A DNA stretch of 64,000 nt from Cryptomeria japonica (GCF_030272615.1 NC_081415.1:371981809-372045808); one strand, 5' to 3'. Positions 34,528 through 47,877 are shown, counted from the first letter of the stretch. Program-made: numbers and translations. The notes: a model not told the origin generated them from the letters alone.

Positions 34528-36260
34528 TTTGAAACTTGGGGGCAAGACTCCTTGATAGTTCTCTGCCTTCCATCAGCTATGTTTTGTTTACTCTCCTGGT
34601 CCCTGTGCCATTTCATGGTTTTGCGTCCTGGTGGGGATCTTGATGCCCCAAAATCTGCCTTAGACCTGGTTCTGGTTTTTACTACATTAGGACCTCCTGT
34701 CTTCTTGGTCTTAATTTTCTTTTCATTTTCTATCGTATTTTCTTCTTGTTGTTTTGCCCTGGATTCATCATCTGCCCTGAATTCATCTTGTCTATTACTC
34801 CAAATCTTTTCTCTTTTCCGGGGTGAAGTGGTCATATTTACTTCTATGTTCTGGAATAAGGCATTTAAGTTTGCTTGTGGTGATCCAAACTTGTTGCTCC
34901 TTCTCATTTCTATTTCTTGTTCCCAAAGCTCTTTCCCTAAACAGGGTTCTTCTTTCTCTGACATGGGTTCATATCGTTCCTAATGATGAGAGTCAGTGAT
35001 ATCCTCAATCTCACCATCCTCAAGGGTCTCTGTACTGATTTCATCCTCCTTTTCTTGCAACTGAAGGGCTTCAAAGGTATTACCTATTTTGATCTCAAAC
35101 TCCTTAGTTTCATTCTTCTTGTTCCCCTTCATAGTGGGGTCTTTAGTTAAGTCATTGGATTCATTTTCCTGATTTACTGAAATTAGATTTCCACTTTTTT
35201 CTTCTGCCTTATTGCAGACTTTGTTGTTAATTTTTTCTTTCCATATCGGTTTATTAATATTTTTGTCTTGAATCCTAGGTCTTTTAGGGCTGCTGGGACA
35301 AGCCTTAGCCCAGTGACCTGCTTTTTTGCAAGAAAAGCACACAAAAGGGAGAGATTCAAATTCAATGGCTTGTTCCCATAACCCAAGTTTGGAATTTATA
35401 TCAATGGTACTAGGGAGATCCATATTCTGTGAAATGTTGATGCAGATGCGTGCATACACTAGTCTCTTGCGAGCTATAGTCATTGGGTCTATCACAATAA
35501 GCTCCCCAAAGGAATTAGCAATTCCTGAGAAAACATCCTCCACCCAGTACTCCAAAGGTAGTCCAGGCAGTCTAACCCACACTGGGGCAAATTCAAAAAA
35601 GGAATCATTTAGTTCCATGTTAGGGGTCCATTTTCTAATAGAAAGAGATGATTTACCAAACATCCAGGGGCCTCCACTTAGAACTGCTTCCAAATCTTCC
35701 CTGCATGAAAAAGAAAACACAAAAAAACCCCGTGGCAAGGCAGAAACTTCAGCCTGTCCTTTCATTCTCCATTTTCTTTTAACAAAGGATCTAACATCCT
35801 CAATATTAGGTCGGGGTCTGACAAATTTTCCCACCAAAGAAAGAGTCATTAAAGAAATGCTATGGTCAATAACCAGATCAGGAACCTCAATCGCAAGTTT
35901 ACCTATTCTATTGTCTGATATATCCTTCACAAAGGGGAGAGAATATTTACTAGTCGGTTTACCAGAGGCATGTCTAGCGAAGAGGCTATTCCATGGTTTA
36001 GGTATTCGCCCCTCCTTGGAAGTACTTGAATCAGCCTGCACCGCCTCAGGGCAAGAACCTTGCATGTTTTTTAATTTTTCAGGATCGGGAGGAGGGTCCC
36101 ATGTTCGTGGGTCCCCATCCTATCTTCCATCCTCATCATCAGTTGTTTGTCCTCGAGCTGCAGTGGATTCAGACCCAAAGGACCCAGCATTGTTGTTCCC
36201 TCCATTTCTCGAATTCAAATTTCCCCCTGCAAACGTTGTTCCCTCCGCTGTTCCCTCCAT
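34524..36260 (-). pseudogene. LINE ORF1: nucleic-acid-binding protein with DUF4283-like domain and CCHC knuckle
   Basis: Starts ATG 36260 (MEGTAEGTTFAGG) and stays in one frame to 34524, about 579 codons, with two TAG stops (near 36123 and at 34982-34980). Residues near the middle match the DUF4283 pattern ('GGPWMFGKSSLSIRKW', 'VWVRLPGLPLEYW'). They are followed by the zinc knuckle CFSCKKAGHWAKAC (about 35345-35300), fitting CX2CX4HX4C. The tail after the second TAG is Lys/Arg-rich. It would bind LINE RNA as part of the retrotransposition particle. Confidence 0.85.
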
Positions 36261-36312
36261 TCTAGAGAATAGTTGAAAAAACCCCTTGTGTTATTATGAA
36301 TGAGACAATGCC

Positions 36313-36328
36313 TAAACCTCAAATTGTT
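36313..36328. repeat. Target site duplication of the LINE, right copy
   Basis: TAAACCTCAAATTGTT, identical to 28303-28318. Confidence 0.92.
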
Positions 36329-36654
36329 GACTCCTACTCATCTCCCCTAATCATTCAGAAGTTGGCTCAATACATGTTTATTAGACCGGTCTTTATGTCT
36401 TACTATTTAAGATATACATTTGTGCATATAATTATCATCTAAAAATAACAATGATTTAACATTTAGATCAAAATCCTCTAGAACTCAAGTGCATATTCAA
36501 AATTGATATTATTTTATACACCATGACAAATTAGTTTTACACTATATTAATTATTATTCTTCATCATTATTTTAAAAAAAAAGCTTTGAATCCTCTTACA
36601 TCTAATTTTCAATAATGTGAAAGTGAGAACCTCAAATAAATCTAGGTTAAATAA

Positions 36655-36860
36655 CTAATTATATATTTTATTAGATCAACCTACATATATGTAATAGGGG
36701 ATTGCAATATGTTGGCATTAAAAAATTCTCATAATAACATTAAATCCAAGGGTCTCTAAGGATAAGCACTCTTGAACACCATAACAATTAGTGCACAAGT
36801 ATGACCATAGCTTACAAAAAGACTTTCAATTTTTAATAATAGTGACAAAATGTATTATTA
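36655..36860 (+). repeat. Dispersed repeat, copy 2
   Basis: Homologous to 24740-24960 in the same orientation, at visibly lower similarity than the tandem-array copies have to one another. Confidence 0.7.
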
Positions 36861-39365
36861 GCTCCTGCCTAGGTTGGAATACGAATGCATCCATTTTTTT
36901 TTATCAATTTAACCAATCATTGTGAGCAACAATTTTAGTCTATATAATTACATTTTTTATTTCATAATTTAAAAAATATCATTTAACTTTGTCTCTATTG
37001 GTTCATGTTGGGAATAGTCATTGCAAAATTCATATTGTTGTTTATATTTTTTTATAAATTTTGTCAGCTCAATTAATGACTTGAATGATATATACAAAAT
37101 TCATATTGTTGTTTATATTTTTTTATAAATTCTATACATCTTAATAAAATTATATTGTTGACTTTAATATTATGTTGTCTCATTGAATGACATTTGTGGT
37201 GTCATTTGTATCTATCCAATTCAATATACAATTTAAAAAAAAATTAGACATTGTAATTAAAAAAACACCTACCTAATTTATGTATTGTCTATCTAGTTTA
37301 ATGTTTTGATTATTTTTTAATATTTTGTTAAATTTTTATGTATATATGATTTGTATAATATATAATAAAGTATTATTGTATAAACATAAATAGATACAAA
37401 TATTTAAAATCCTTTAATAATAACCCTAAATAATAATTTTTTTTACTAATTATACTTAATTTACTTTAATTATTATTTTACGTTGAAGAGTTTTCAAATA
37501 TGAAATGAATGACTTGCATATTGAAATACATGGCTATGAATTGTAAAGAAAGGTGCAAGATGATACAAATAATCTTGACCGTTCATGTTTTTTTTTTTGA
37601 TTTGACTGCTTGAACACAATTCTGAACCTATCCAAACACACTTGCAGAAAAAAGCATCCAAGTAGACCAAATTGATGGACAAAAAAACTATGCTCAAGTT
37701 CCTTATTGCTACAAACATTTGCCTTCCTACACATCACCAATATTAAGGGAGTTAGAATGTGTAGAGAAAGTCATTTATTATATCATTAACAATAGCTACC
37801 ATGTGACTAATATAGAGCATCATGACACAGAGGCAAATGGATGATCTCAAATCACTAATGAGGCCTTACAAAGTCACAACACCTTTGGACTTACAAACTC
37901 CTCAAACATCATCATACCCAAGTTCCTAGATTGCATGGAAAATGAACTTCTAGGGGTAGTAGAGGGTTAACTTTTGGACTCCAAGAAACAATTGACATGA
38001 ACATGTTAAAGACACTTAAAAAAACCCCAAAAACAACTTGTTTCAACCATGACATTGCTTGGGAACCAATTTCAAGGTGACTTCTTCCTCACGGTGCACC
38101 TAGGTCTAGTAACCTTTCATGTAGATATTGTACTAAAACAAAAGACTCAACCATCAATGGACACCCAATGGAAACAAATATGGGTTGATTTAAATAAGGA
38201 TGAAAACTCAAGAGAGTTTCACAAAGATTATTTATGAGCATTTAGGATTGTCCTGAGACTGTCACAATTTTAGGCTTGTAATTAGACCCCTTTTCCAAGG
38301 AAGTACACCAAGGACTCATACAAGCACCCACCCATGGTTACAAAAAGTTATATTATGTCCCCACACTGGCCTTTCCACCAATTTTGGATGTCCTAAGATT
38401 CACCTTTTCACTTAGCACTGTCATTTGCAGCCTTTAGTCAACTTTCCTAGGCCTGTCACATAGAGATGCTAGGCCTAGGGTTTCAAATATCTCCCTCCAA
38501 AATCATTCTCCTATCCCACAACCTTAAAAATATCAAATAAAACACAAAAAACAAACATTCCACCAGGTTTCATGTTCTAACCCTAATGGAATGTGGAGAA
38601 ATCGTCTTTTTATTGACCAAACACTAGATAAGGAGGGTTTTTAGACCACTTTCAGAAAATCTTCAATATCTACCTCGATTCTTAATGTTTTTATACCAAA
38701 TAAATGCCAAAAGGTATTTAAATCTCCCCTCTTATATAATGTGACCCTCATTCCCTTACAGTGTTGCACAATTCTGTACTAATCATGGGAATAAAGAAAA
38801 GAGTAAGAAATGAAGGAAATCAAAGTTTTTAGTATTGCTTTCTCTCCAAAATTCACCAAAAACTTGGCCTCGACCCACAAGAGGCCTTATAAAGAATGAG
38901 GAGGGTATTCCCAACTTTCCCCAACCAAATTTCAAAGTGGGTGGCCGTTGGGAACCCATTTACATCAAAAAGTGTAAATATTGTAAAGTTGCATAGCAAC
39001 TTTTACAACATTTTTGACAACTTTTAACCATTACATCAGTATGACTCCAAACATGACCCTGGTCACTCATACACATCAAAATGGATCATATTAGACCAAA
39101 AAAAACATTTACAACCATATTGGACATCCTTGGAATGGTTTGACCAAGGTTGACCCAATCAGGACCTTGTAGGACTAAAAAACCAAAATTGAGTCAAAGA
39201 CCTTACAATTGAAATGAATTGATTAAAAATGACATAAAATGGTCCATAGGACCTTATTACAACCAAAACAAGACTAAATCCCTCATAAGGCAACATTGAG
39301 ACCCTAGGTGCTCCTGCACCATACACCCAAGGAGAGAAAAATCACAAGTCCCATTTGAGATTAGC
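36861..39365. other. AT-rich DNA, no gene recognised
   Basis: A 37-bp direct repeat (37024-37060 and 37095-37131, 'CAAAATTCATATTGTTG...') is the only clear structure on the left. The part from about 37.8 to 39.3 kb has a TATA-like TTTATAAGG on the minus strand near 38895 and may include the 3' LTR of the chromovirus to the right. No matching second LTR is present to prove it. Confidence 0.35.
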
Positions 39366-39560
39366 TCTTGAACAGAAGCCCCATGCCGCTTTATGTCATC
39401 TTTAGTAATTCATGTGGCATCTTCTTTAGGTAATCCTTTCCATTTGATCAAATACTCTTTGTATACCTTCCTCCTTGTTCTTTTCACCTCCTTGGTATCT
39501 AGAATGCTTTCAAGCTTCATGGGTTGGCTAGGGGATAAGTCCTTGATCCAATCTTCATCT
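39366..39560 (-). pseudogene. Element C chromodomain
   Basis: 'SILDTKEVKRTRRKVY' and 'YLIKWKGLP' match the chromodomain core, which in living relatives guides integration by binding modified histone H3. It lies at the C-terminal end of the integrase region, as expected for chromoviruses. Confidence 0.8.
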
Positions 39561-42320
39561 TCAGGAGATGCTAGACCTATATCATCACCTGAAACCACAT
39601 AATGTTTGAAAGGATACAAATATGATACATTAAAGATAGGAGACATGGCTACCCTAGGAGGCAACTCAATCTCATATGCATTTTGTCCAAATTTATGGAC
39701 CACCTTACAAGGTCCTATTTTCTTCATCATTAGCTTTGTATACTTGCCCTTAGGAAGCATTTCTCTCTTCAGATGTGCAAGCACTAAGTCACCAATGTTG
39801 AACTAGACATCTCTCCTTTTCAAATCTACCCTTTCCTTATACTTTTCCAACTCTTTTGAAGGATGTCTTTTACTTGTTGATGAACATCTCTCATGGTGGT
39901 GGCAAAATATTCCCCTTGAGCACTCCTTCTCTCGATTCCTCACAAATCTCTCAACTCATATACACCTCTTGGGTGCATGCCATAAACAACCTGAAAAAGG
40001 GGCTTCTTCCTATACTTCGGTTCATGGAGTCATTATAGGCAAACTCTACCTGAGGCAATATCAGATCCCAAGATTGGCCATGCTCTTTAGTAAGGCATCT
40101 TAGTAGGTTCCCCAATGACCTATTAACATCATATATTTGTCCATCCATCTGTGGATGGTAGGAAGAACTATAGGACAAATTTGTGCCAAGCTTCTTCCAC
40201 AAGGTCCTCTAGAAGTGGCCTTTAATTTTTGAGTGTCTATCAAAGACTATACTCAAAGATAAACCATGTTTCCTCACTATTTATTTGAAAAAAAAACCTA
40301 CAATGTTAGATGCATCATTGGTACAATTGCAAGGAAGAAAATGAACCATTTTACTAAATCTATCAACAACCACAAATACACTATCAAAACCCCTTTGTGT
40401 TCTAGGCAGCCCCAACATAAAATCCATGTTGATGCTTTCTCAAGGCCCATTGGAAATTGGTAGGGGTTGATAGAGCCCTAGATTGGATGAAGTTCTTTTT
40501 TCCCTCTGACATATAGTGCAATTTTCCACATACTTTGTGACATCTACCTACATTCTAGGCCAAAAATAGAACCTCTTAACCCGTTCCAATATTTTGGCAA
40601 TGCCAAAATGTCCCTTGAGGCTCGCACTATGCTTCTCTTTTATTAAATTCCCTCTCATTTAACATTTTGGTACATAGAACCGACCCCTTTGAAAAGAAAA
40701 CCATTATGAAGTACAAAATCAGAATACTCATTGTGAAATGCATTAAAAAATTGATCACAAACCTTGTACGCCTCGTTCAAATCTGCATCTTCTTGGTACA
40801 TATCTTTAAGTGCATCAATCCCAACACTTTGTAATTATATTTCCTAAACCATAAGTGAACTCCTACTAAGGGCATCTACAACCTTATTGGCCTTACCCCT
40901 CTTGTGCTTGATTGTGGAAAGTATATGCTTGCAAATACCAACCCACTTCATATGCCTATGGTTCAACTTGTCCTGCCCATTCAAGAAACTAAGTGCATGA
41001 TTGTTAGTAAACACTGCAAACTCCTTTGGTAACAAATAATGCCTCCACTTTTTGAGGGCCTGAACCATAACATATAATTCTAAATCATAGGAGGAATATT
41101 TTCTTTTAGTGTCATTCAACTTTTCACTAAAGAAGGCAACCAACCTCCCTTCTTGACTAAAAACAACACATATTGATTGACCACTAGCATCACATTCAAT
41201 TGTAAAAACTTTATTGAAATCAGGGAGTGTGAGGATAGGTTGTTGACATACCTTCTTCAAGTATTTAAACCCTTGGTCTACTTCATTTGTCCATAGGAAC
41301 TTACCCTTTTTTTTTTCCCTTGATTGTATCAATAATTGGTGCACATATGTGGCTCAAGTTTCTTATAAACTCTGGTAGAAGCTTTCAAGGCCATGGAAGC
41401 TCCTCACATCCCCTACTAATTTAGGGGTTGGCCAACTAAGAATGGCCTCAACCTTGGATGGATCCATCTTGAAGCTGCCCTTGGAGATGACAAACCCAAG
41501 GTAGAACAATTCCTCTTTCATGAATTCACAATTTTCTAAGTTGATTATCAAATTCTCCTCATGTAGCCTCCTTAGGACCATTTCAAGATGCTTCAAATGT
41601 TCCTCCTTGGACCTACTAAGCACAAGAATATCATCCAAATATACAACAACAAATTTTCCAATAAACGGTTTCAACACTTCATTCATTATTCATGAATGTG
41701 CTAGGTGCATTGGTGAGTCCAAAGGGCATCACAAGCCACTCATATAGGCCTTCATTGGTCTTAAATGTTGTCTTCCACCCATCCCCTTCCCTGATCCTAA
41801 TTTTATGGTACCCACTCTTTAAGTCAATATTTGAGAAGTAACATGCACCACCTAGATAATCCACGAGGTCTTCCATTCTTGGAAAAGGAAACCTATACCT
41901 GATAGTTATCCTATTGATGGCCCTTGAATAAGTACATAACCTCCATTTACCATCCTTTTTAGGGGCCAACACAGTAGGTACAACATAAGGGCTTAAACTC
42001 TCTCTCACTAGCCCATATCCAACAATTCTTGCACTTGCTTTTCTATCTCTTCATTTTGGGCAGGGGTCATCTTATATGCAACCTTATTAGGCAATGTAGT
42101 ACCTAGTATCATATCAATATGATAACTAATATCTCTAATTGGGTAACTCATCCACCATAATACCCTTATACTTCTCCAACAAGGCTTGGAATTCACTAGG
42201 CATGACCTTTCCCTTATTTGTAGACAAAACTGGCTTGCATTTTGGCTTTACAGTTAAAGAAAACCCTTGACCTCCTTCTTCCTTTAGGGTACGATAGTCC
42301 TGAAAATGACCTAGCAAAAA
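39366..42320 (-). mobile_element. Element C: Ty3/gypsy chromovirus, truncated, minus strand
   Basis: Domains in order on the minus strand: connector 'KYKGIMVDELPN' (about 42.15 kb), reverse transcriptase with '[16 protein letters not shown]' and 'VVYLDDILVLSRS' (about 41.4-42.0 kb), RNase H with 'FTIECDASG' (about 40.85-41.3 kb), integrase core with 'SSSYHPQMDGQ' (about 40.0-40.6 kb), and a chromodomain with 'YLIKWKGLPKEDATW' (about 39.37-39.56 kb). Gag and the 5' LTR are missing. The chromodomain places it among chromoviruses; a Reina-like branch is a guess. Broken fossil, on the order of ten breaks. Confidence 0.88.
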
Positions 42321-45300
42321 ATATTCATACCTTAGTCAAAATATTGGTCATTTTGAATTTATCTTTCTCTCTGTCCTGTGCTTCATGCTTGGGGTTTAGG
42401 GTTTTATGCATTTTGATTAAGTCTTTTATTAAAACCCTTAAACATGTTATGATCTTGCGTTACCTTTTTCCACTTAAGGCCAAGGGTCTAAGCCTATTGG
42501 TGGGGCATTTTCTTTCCCTAGGTATTAAGTTGTTTTTATGTCGGGCCCCCATTAATATTTTCTCGAGTCTGCATTTTAATTTTGCTATGGGTGGGTCCCC
42601 TTTAATATTTAAGCCAACACCTGATTAATTTTTCCTAAGTCCAACATTAATACTTCTACCAGTGACTTTATGTTAACAATCAAGCTACTTAAATTTCTTG
42701 CTATTTGCATGTTCTTAAATGGATGGAGATATTTTAATCTTGGTCAAGAAGATGCTCGGTCGTTAATTGGCTAAGGAAGGTGGACACCATGGCCGGTTGA
42801 TAAAGGGCAAATAGATCCAATGGTTCTCGCAGTCCCGTGAAGGAAAATGCAAGGAGATTAAGGACTGCAACATCACGAGATGATGCCACGTGACCAAGGC
42901 GGGCCGAGGTAAGTCTGACAGTGGGGTCGTTGATAGAGTTGAGTTGGAAGGTGACTTGGTGATGCTTAGCCAGGCTTTTGACGAACCCAGCTACCACATT
43001 GGAAGGTCAATGTCAGGTTGACCGATGGTGATTGCATGATATGTCAGGTTGAATAAAATCTACGGTGGAAACTCAGGATGTATTTCAAAAAGGTGATTGA
43101 ATTCATTTTCTTATCACCCACATGGGAAAATAAAGGCAGACAAAATGTAAGTTTGTTGGCATAGAATGAGTGAAGACAAGTCAAGACGCTTGGATACTGA
43201 CTAATTTTCAAAAGACCTATACTCAAGGCTATTAGCAAGCAAAGTTGACGGTTCCAAAGGTGCCATCTCAACAAATTTCATTGCCATGACATCAAGAAGT
43301 TTCAGAGGCATAAAAGGATAAGGATGATTTCTAAGTTGGCAATAGAATGATCAGGGATCTGTCAACAAGATCAGAGGATGTGTATTGTCAGGGATTCTTA
43401 GTAAGGTAAAATCAAGGAACTATCTCTGAGAAGAAGTCAAAAGATAATGACTTGGTATCCAAAAAGGGATTCTGAAGTAGAAATTATGCACTCAAGGAAC
43501 AATAAGATCAGAACAAAATCATTCACATAAGGTGAGCCTTGACAAAACCCAGTGGATTGATAACTTATATGTGACGGTGTCCTGGATTTGATAGACATGA
43601 CCTCCCGAGTCCATAGCTGGCGGGATGAGTAGAAAGCATCAGAATGATGATTTTTCACATGAACGAGCATCGCCAAATGAAGTGATTTTTTATTATAAAT
43701 TTAGCAAGGTGGTGGTTCAGTGGGTAGAAAAGAACAAAGACCTAGTTATTATAGGAAGAGGTTTCATTAGAGGTAAGGATAATGTTTGAGCAATATCGTG
43801 GAGAGAGTGAACTATTTGATATTGGATGGAAGTTGCCTTTTCTGAGTGAGTATGCTTATAGTCAGTGGAGCCTTGAAAGTTGGGAGGATAGTTAGTGGAG
43901 CCTTGAAAGTTGGGAGGATAGTCAGTGGAGGCTTGAAATTAATTTCTCATTTGAAGGAGCCCCTCATGACACATCCTCTGCTTCTCCTTTGCCACTAGTT
44001 GGCAAGGGGTTTTAGGAAGGATCTCATAGAGGGATAGGAGTAGGACACAATAGGGTTGGAGGTAGTAACCAGTCAGCATTGCAATGACATGGAAGCTACG
44101 ACCCCTTCCCCTCTTATTATATTCCTCTAGGAGCCCCTTTTTCCACTTTCAATGATCCTAGGCATGACGTGTGAAGTTCTTCCTCTAGTTTAAGGGCGAT
44201 TTTACTTCTTGTCGGGTTCTAGTTACCCTTCTGGGAAGGGAAATGCTTTGTAGGACAAAACGACACATCTCACAGTCCATCTGGAGGCATCAAGGGTGGT
44301 AATGGCATGACTCAAGGAGGTTTTGCTTCTACCAAAATGCAGTTAGGAATTTTGGTTCTACATCATCATGAACACTAGTGTGGACAATGTTTTTGGGAGA
44401 TTGTGAGGAATATTTTTGTAACAAAATTATGGGTAAGCGATCACTTTGAATGTGGGTGTCTCCTCTGGCCCATAGCTTATTTGATCCCTTATTTTCTATA
44501 AAAGGGAATTCAAGGCCATGAGATGAGGGTCCAAATTTGTTTGGTTCTAGTAGCGAGTCTAGGTGAAATGAGCAAGTTGAAAAGTCATTTAGAGCAGTGA
44601 AAATCATTTAGTGTCAAGCTTTGTGTAGGTTCTTGAAAGATTTATATGTAAATTATTTTGTGATAGAAGATAGCCAATCAAATCAATAAAATTTAATTCA
44701 AATCCATTTCTCCAGTGTATAATTATGTTATCTTTTGAATGAAAGTGAATCAAGGGTTTCTTTCTTTCGTTGCATTGTTGTGGTGTATGTATTTTCTTTT
44801 CATGCTTCGATCTAAAGGTCAACTAAATGCTTGAGTGGAATTGTAGAGTGGTAGGGATTATGCAGGGATTTCGATAAATATTTTAGGTTGGGATTACAGA
44901 TGAGATATATTGTAAGGAAACATTATTTTAGATCCTATGCTATCAAATAAAATTATGTCATATTTTCATTTTACATCTTGTAAATTCAGGTACCCAATGG
45001 AGTAAGGCACTAATCATAGCTTGTAATTGTCTTTAATGTCATTTTTGTGTTCAAACTCACCGATAAATTGCTATAATTTCCTAAATATCATAATATATTT
45101 TCATTTCATGTATGTTACTTTTTATTGAAGGCATCTCATGCTCCAATAGGTTGAGGATCACTGAAGAATTCACCATTCTTGAGAATTCTCCCTCTTTGTT
45201 GAGATTTTGTATGAGACTATTTGCTTAGTTTTGGTGAAGATTGTGAGTATGGTGCAAAGATTATAGATTCACCAAGGGATCACCCTCCTAGGTCTTGCAG

Positions 45301-45457
45301 AGCCCAAAGTGTAGAAGGATTAACAGAATCCTTGTCATATGTTGGTCCAAGTTCTTAAAGATATTGATAGTTGGAGTTGGCTTCTCCATATATAATTTGA
45401 AGAATTAACTTGGTTTTTGCCCTCCTATAGTGTAAACCCCATTTTAGGGAGCCAACA
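42321..45457 (+). repeat. Element D, 5' LTR region (left border unresolved)
   Basis: The right border is set by CCAACA at 45457 just before a primer site. A TATA box (CTATAAAAGG, 44496-44505) lies inside. The left border lies somewhere after about 42330, the end of element C, and was not resolved because the second LTR is outside the window. A 30-bp direct repeat (2.6 copies, 43861-43939, 'GTGGAGCCTTGAAAGTTGGG') is included. Confidence 0.55.
44496..44505 (+). promoter_or_regulatory. TATA box of element D LTR
   Basis: CTATAAAAGG, a near-consensus TATA box, followed about 950 bp later by the LTR end and primer site. This would give an unusually long R-U5. Confidence 0.55.
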
Positions 45458-45461
45458 AAAA

Positions 45462-45479
45462 TGGTGACTCTGCTAGGGA
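45462..45479 (+). other. Element D primer binding site
   Basis: TGGTGACTCTGCTAGGGA lies four bases after the LTR end. TGGCGACTCTGCTGGGGA-type sites are known from plant gypsy elements of the Tat group. This one differs from the tRNA-Trp-type sites of A, B and E. Confidence 0.65.
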
Positions 45480-46191
45480 AAAATTGTTGAAGATCATTTT
45501 GATTTATAGATTCATGGTCTTGTTAAGTCCATCTCCTTGTTAGTTGAGTCAATTCTCATAAATGTTGCCAGAGAATCTATTGTAATTCATCTTTTAATGT
45601 AAGTTCTATCTAGATGTGTCCATATTCCATGATTATTTCGTAATACATCACAAGTTGTGAGTGGCGACTCTGAGATCTCTGCACCAGTGTACATAATTTG
45701 AAGAAAAACTAAAGAAGAATCAAATAATTTGCAGTAAAGATGAAGCAGATTTGAGCTCTTATGATGAAGTACCCTGGCAAGTTGAGGAAAGAATCTATAT
45801 GATGGAGGAAGAGGTGTTGCAGTGCTGGTTTTTGAACAAATTGGACATGTGAAGAAATTCCAGTTGCTCAAGATATTTGTCCTCTACAAAGAGGTGGCGG
45901 CTCTACAAAAGAACCTAATGAAGATGTTAAGACAACTTCAGATCTATCACTGTTGCAAGCTAGAAAGATGATTTCCAATGACTACAATACTTCTAGGTAT
46001 TTTGATTTTCATGAGTCAAATGTATTTTCATGAAAATCATTTGTAGAAAATGTTTCCCTATTAAGTGAGTTAGGCACTGAGAAAGGGAATAGTAGTGATT
46101 ATTTAACATACTTCTGAGATATAATTTTTAGATTTTGTATTAAGTTGACTGAAGTATGTTTTGAGCTATTCATTGTAATATATTTAAGATT

Positions 46192-46759
46192 GTGATAAAG
46201 GAAATAAATAGGGAAATGAGTAAGAAGATGTATAGTTTGCGTATACATCCCTATGAAATATCAAATGTAAATGTAAATGTGCAAAGTATGCAACCTTTGT
46301 CAAGTCATAGCAAAATGTTCTTTATGGAAAGATATAGACCATTAAGTTTTAATGGTATTCAAGTTTTGCCAAACCTTGTTCCTACTAAGGTTAGGGAACA
46401 TTTACCAAAGTTCAATGGGAAAATATCAGATCAGCATGCCAACATTTGCAGGAGTTTTTTGTTTTAATGGGAGATTTTGAGATAAGTCAGGAAGATGTTT
46501 TCATGAGGCTTTTTGTTCAATCCCTAAAAGAAGATGCCAGAGATTGTTTTTTATGTTTGCCAACATGTTCTATCCCTTCATGGGATGAACTTAGTACAAA
46601 TTTCATGGAACACTTTGGTGAAAGAGTTAATCCAAGTTCAGTTATAAAAAGATTCATGGGTATTCAAAAGGAAGAAGATGATTTGGTCCCTACTTTCAAT
46701 CTCAGATTTGCAAGAGCACTGGATGACATTCCTAAAAGCTATAGACCTAATGATGTAGT
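46192..46759 (+). pseudogene. Element D gag relic, cut by copia element H
   Basis: 'VREHLPKFNGK' and 'LKEDARDCFLCLP' with 'SWDELSTNFMEHFGE' match the retrotransposon gag core. The region ends where the LTR of element H begins. Broken fossil; the rest of D lies right of the window if it survives. Confidence 0.75.
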
Positions 46760-47644
46760 TGTTGGCAATTAACACTCATCCAGGTTATAAGTGTTGTCAT
46801 TGATGGCAACACACTTCATGGGAGATATGACAATCAAGGTAACCAACATTCACTTCACCAGCATTCAGGGAATCGACAGGGACGTAACCGACAAACTTGG
46901 AACCAGTATTCTAAGGCTGACATAGGAGATTGATCTGGCAAGCATGAAAGAGACAACGGTCATATTGTTTCATGTTTATATTTTGTTTGGGATGACATGT
47001 GTCTTATCATTTGAAATATGGTTGTAAGACAACATAAGGCATTTGTGTTTATTCATGTAAATGGGTTTATAAATCAGTCCGGGTTAGGGCATTTTTTGGA
47101 CATGACAGATAAGAGATGCGATAGGTTATGTGATGGTATGTGAGCGAGATATTGATCGATAGAATGCAAATGTAAAGATCTGTAATCGGTCTTGATTATT
47201 TGTCTAGAGGTTTGGGAAGCGATCTAATCTACCAGTACAGACAATGCTTAAACCAAAACTCATCCAGCATAGCAGATGCACATTCTGAGTTCAGTTTTTG
47301 TTTGTAATCTAGTACTTTGGATTTGTAGTCAGTGAGGCTCCTTTTGTGATGATCAGGGTGCCTTCCGGCATGTGCAGGCCCCTCTAGTAATATTTATTTA
47401 GTTGGCCAGTGGATAGATATTGTGGGTCTCCAATCCCACCTTGGTTTTTCCTCTTTGAGGTTTTTCACGTATAAATATTTGTGTTATGGTGTTGATTCAT
47501 GTGGTTGCATTAATATTACTTGTTGTTACTTTCTTTTATGCATATCAGTTATTAAGTGGATTTGTTAATAAGGCTAAAAATATTATATCTGACAGAACAC
47601 TGATTCACCCCCCACCCCCCTCTCAGTGTTCTTAGATTCCAACA
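46760..47644 (+). repeat. Element H, 5' LTR
   Basis: TG...CA ends and a primer site three bases downstream. It opens with nested short inverted phrases (GTTGGCAA..., TGTTGTCATTGATGGCAACA), a common start for plant copia LTRs. Confidence 0.8.
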
Positions 47645-47877
47645 ATTGGTATCAAAGCTTGGTGCCTTAGAATAAGTCTAACAACTTGGGGAAGATCTTG
47701 TATCCAGAATCCATGGAGATGAGTCTACAAAAGGAACTTGAAGTAGCACTTGAAGACTATGATGTTGAAAGGATGAAGAACTTGAAGCTGCAAGATGAGT
47801 TGAATTCTGCATGAGAATTCATCCTTACCCTACATGAGAGGTTATCATCTGCTCAGGCTAAAAGGAAGGTGTCTCAT
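46760..47877 (+). mobile_element. Element H: Ty1/copia retrotransposon, 5' part, inserted in element D
   Basis: LTR at 46760-47644 (TGTTGGCAATT...CCAACA, 885 bp), tRNA-Met-type primer site at 47647-47661 (TGGTATCAAAGCTTG), and a short start of gag ('MEMSLQKELEVALEDYD') to about 47877, where element E enters. GTAGT at 46755-46759 is the candidate left target duplication. Fossil. Confidence 0.8.

Larger units (their letters stand above)
28319..36312 (-). mobile_element. Full-length L1-type plant LINE with an additional third ORF
   Basis: A 7994-bp insertion on the minus strand with perfect 16-bp target duplications. Order 5' to 3': short 5' UTR, ORF1 (36260-34524), ORF2 (34527-30340) starting in an ATGA overlap with ORF1, ORF3 (30299-28494), and a 3' UTR ending 'GGGTTTTGGGTCCCTTAAAACC' with a short A-rich tail. 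In the frames read there are about 11 TAG and 2 TAA in-frame stops, no TGA, and two frameshifts, both in ORF2. The bias to TAG fits C-to-T decay at methylated CAG/CTG sites. The copy is inactive but structurally complete. Confidence 0.9.

Noticed and set aside
42734-45871. Several short minus-strand open frames
   Set aside because: They lie inside the LTR and leader of element D and have no recognisable domain.
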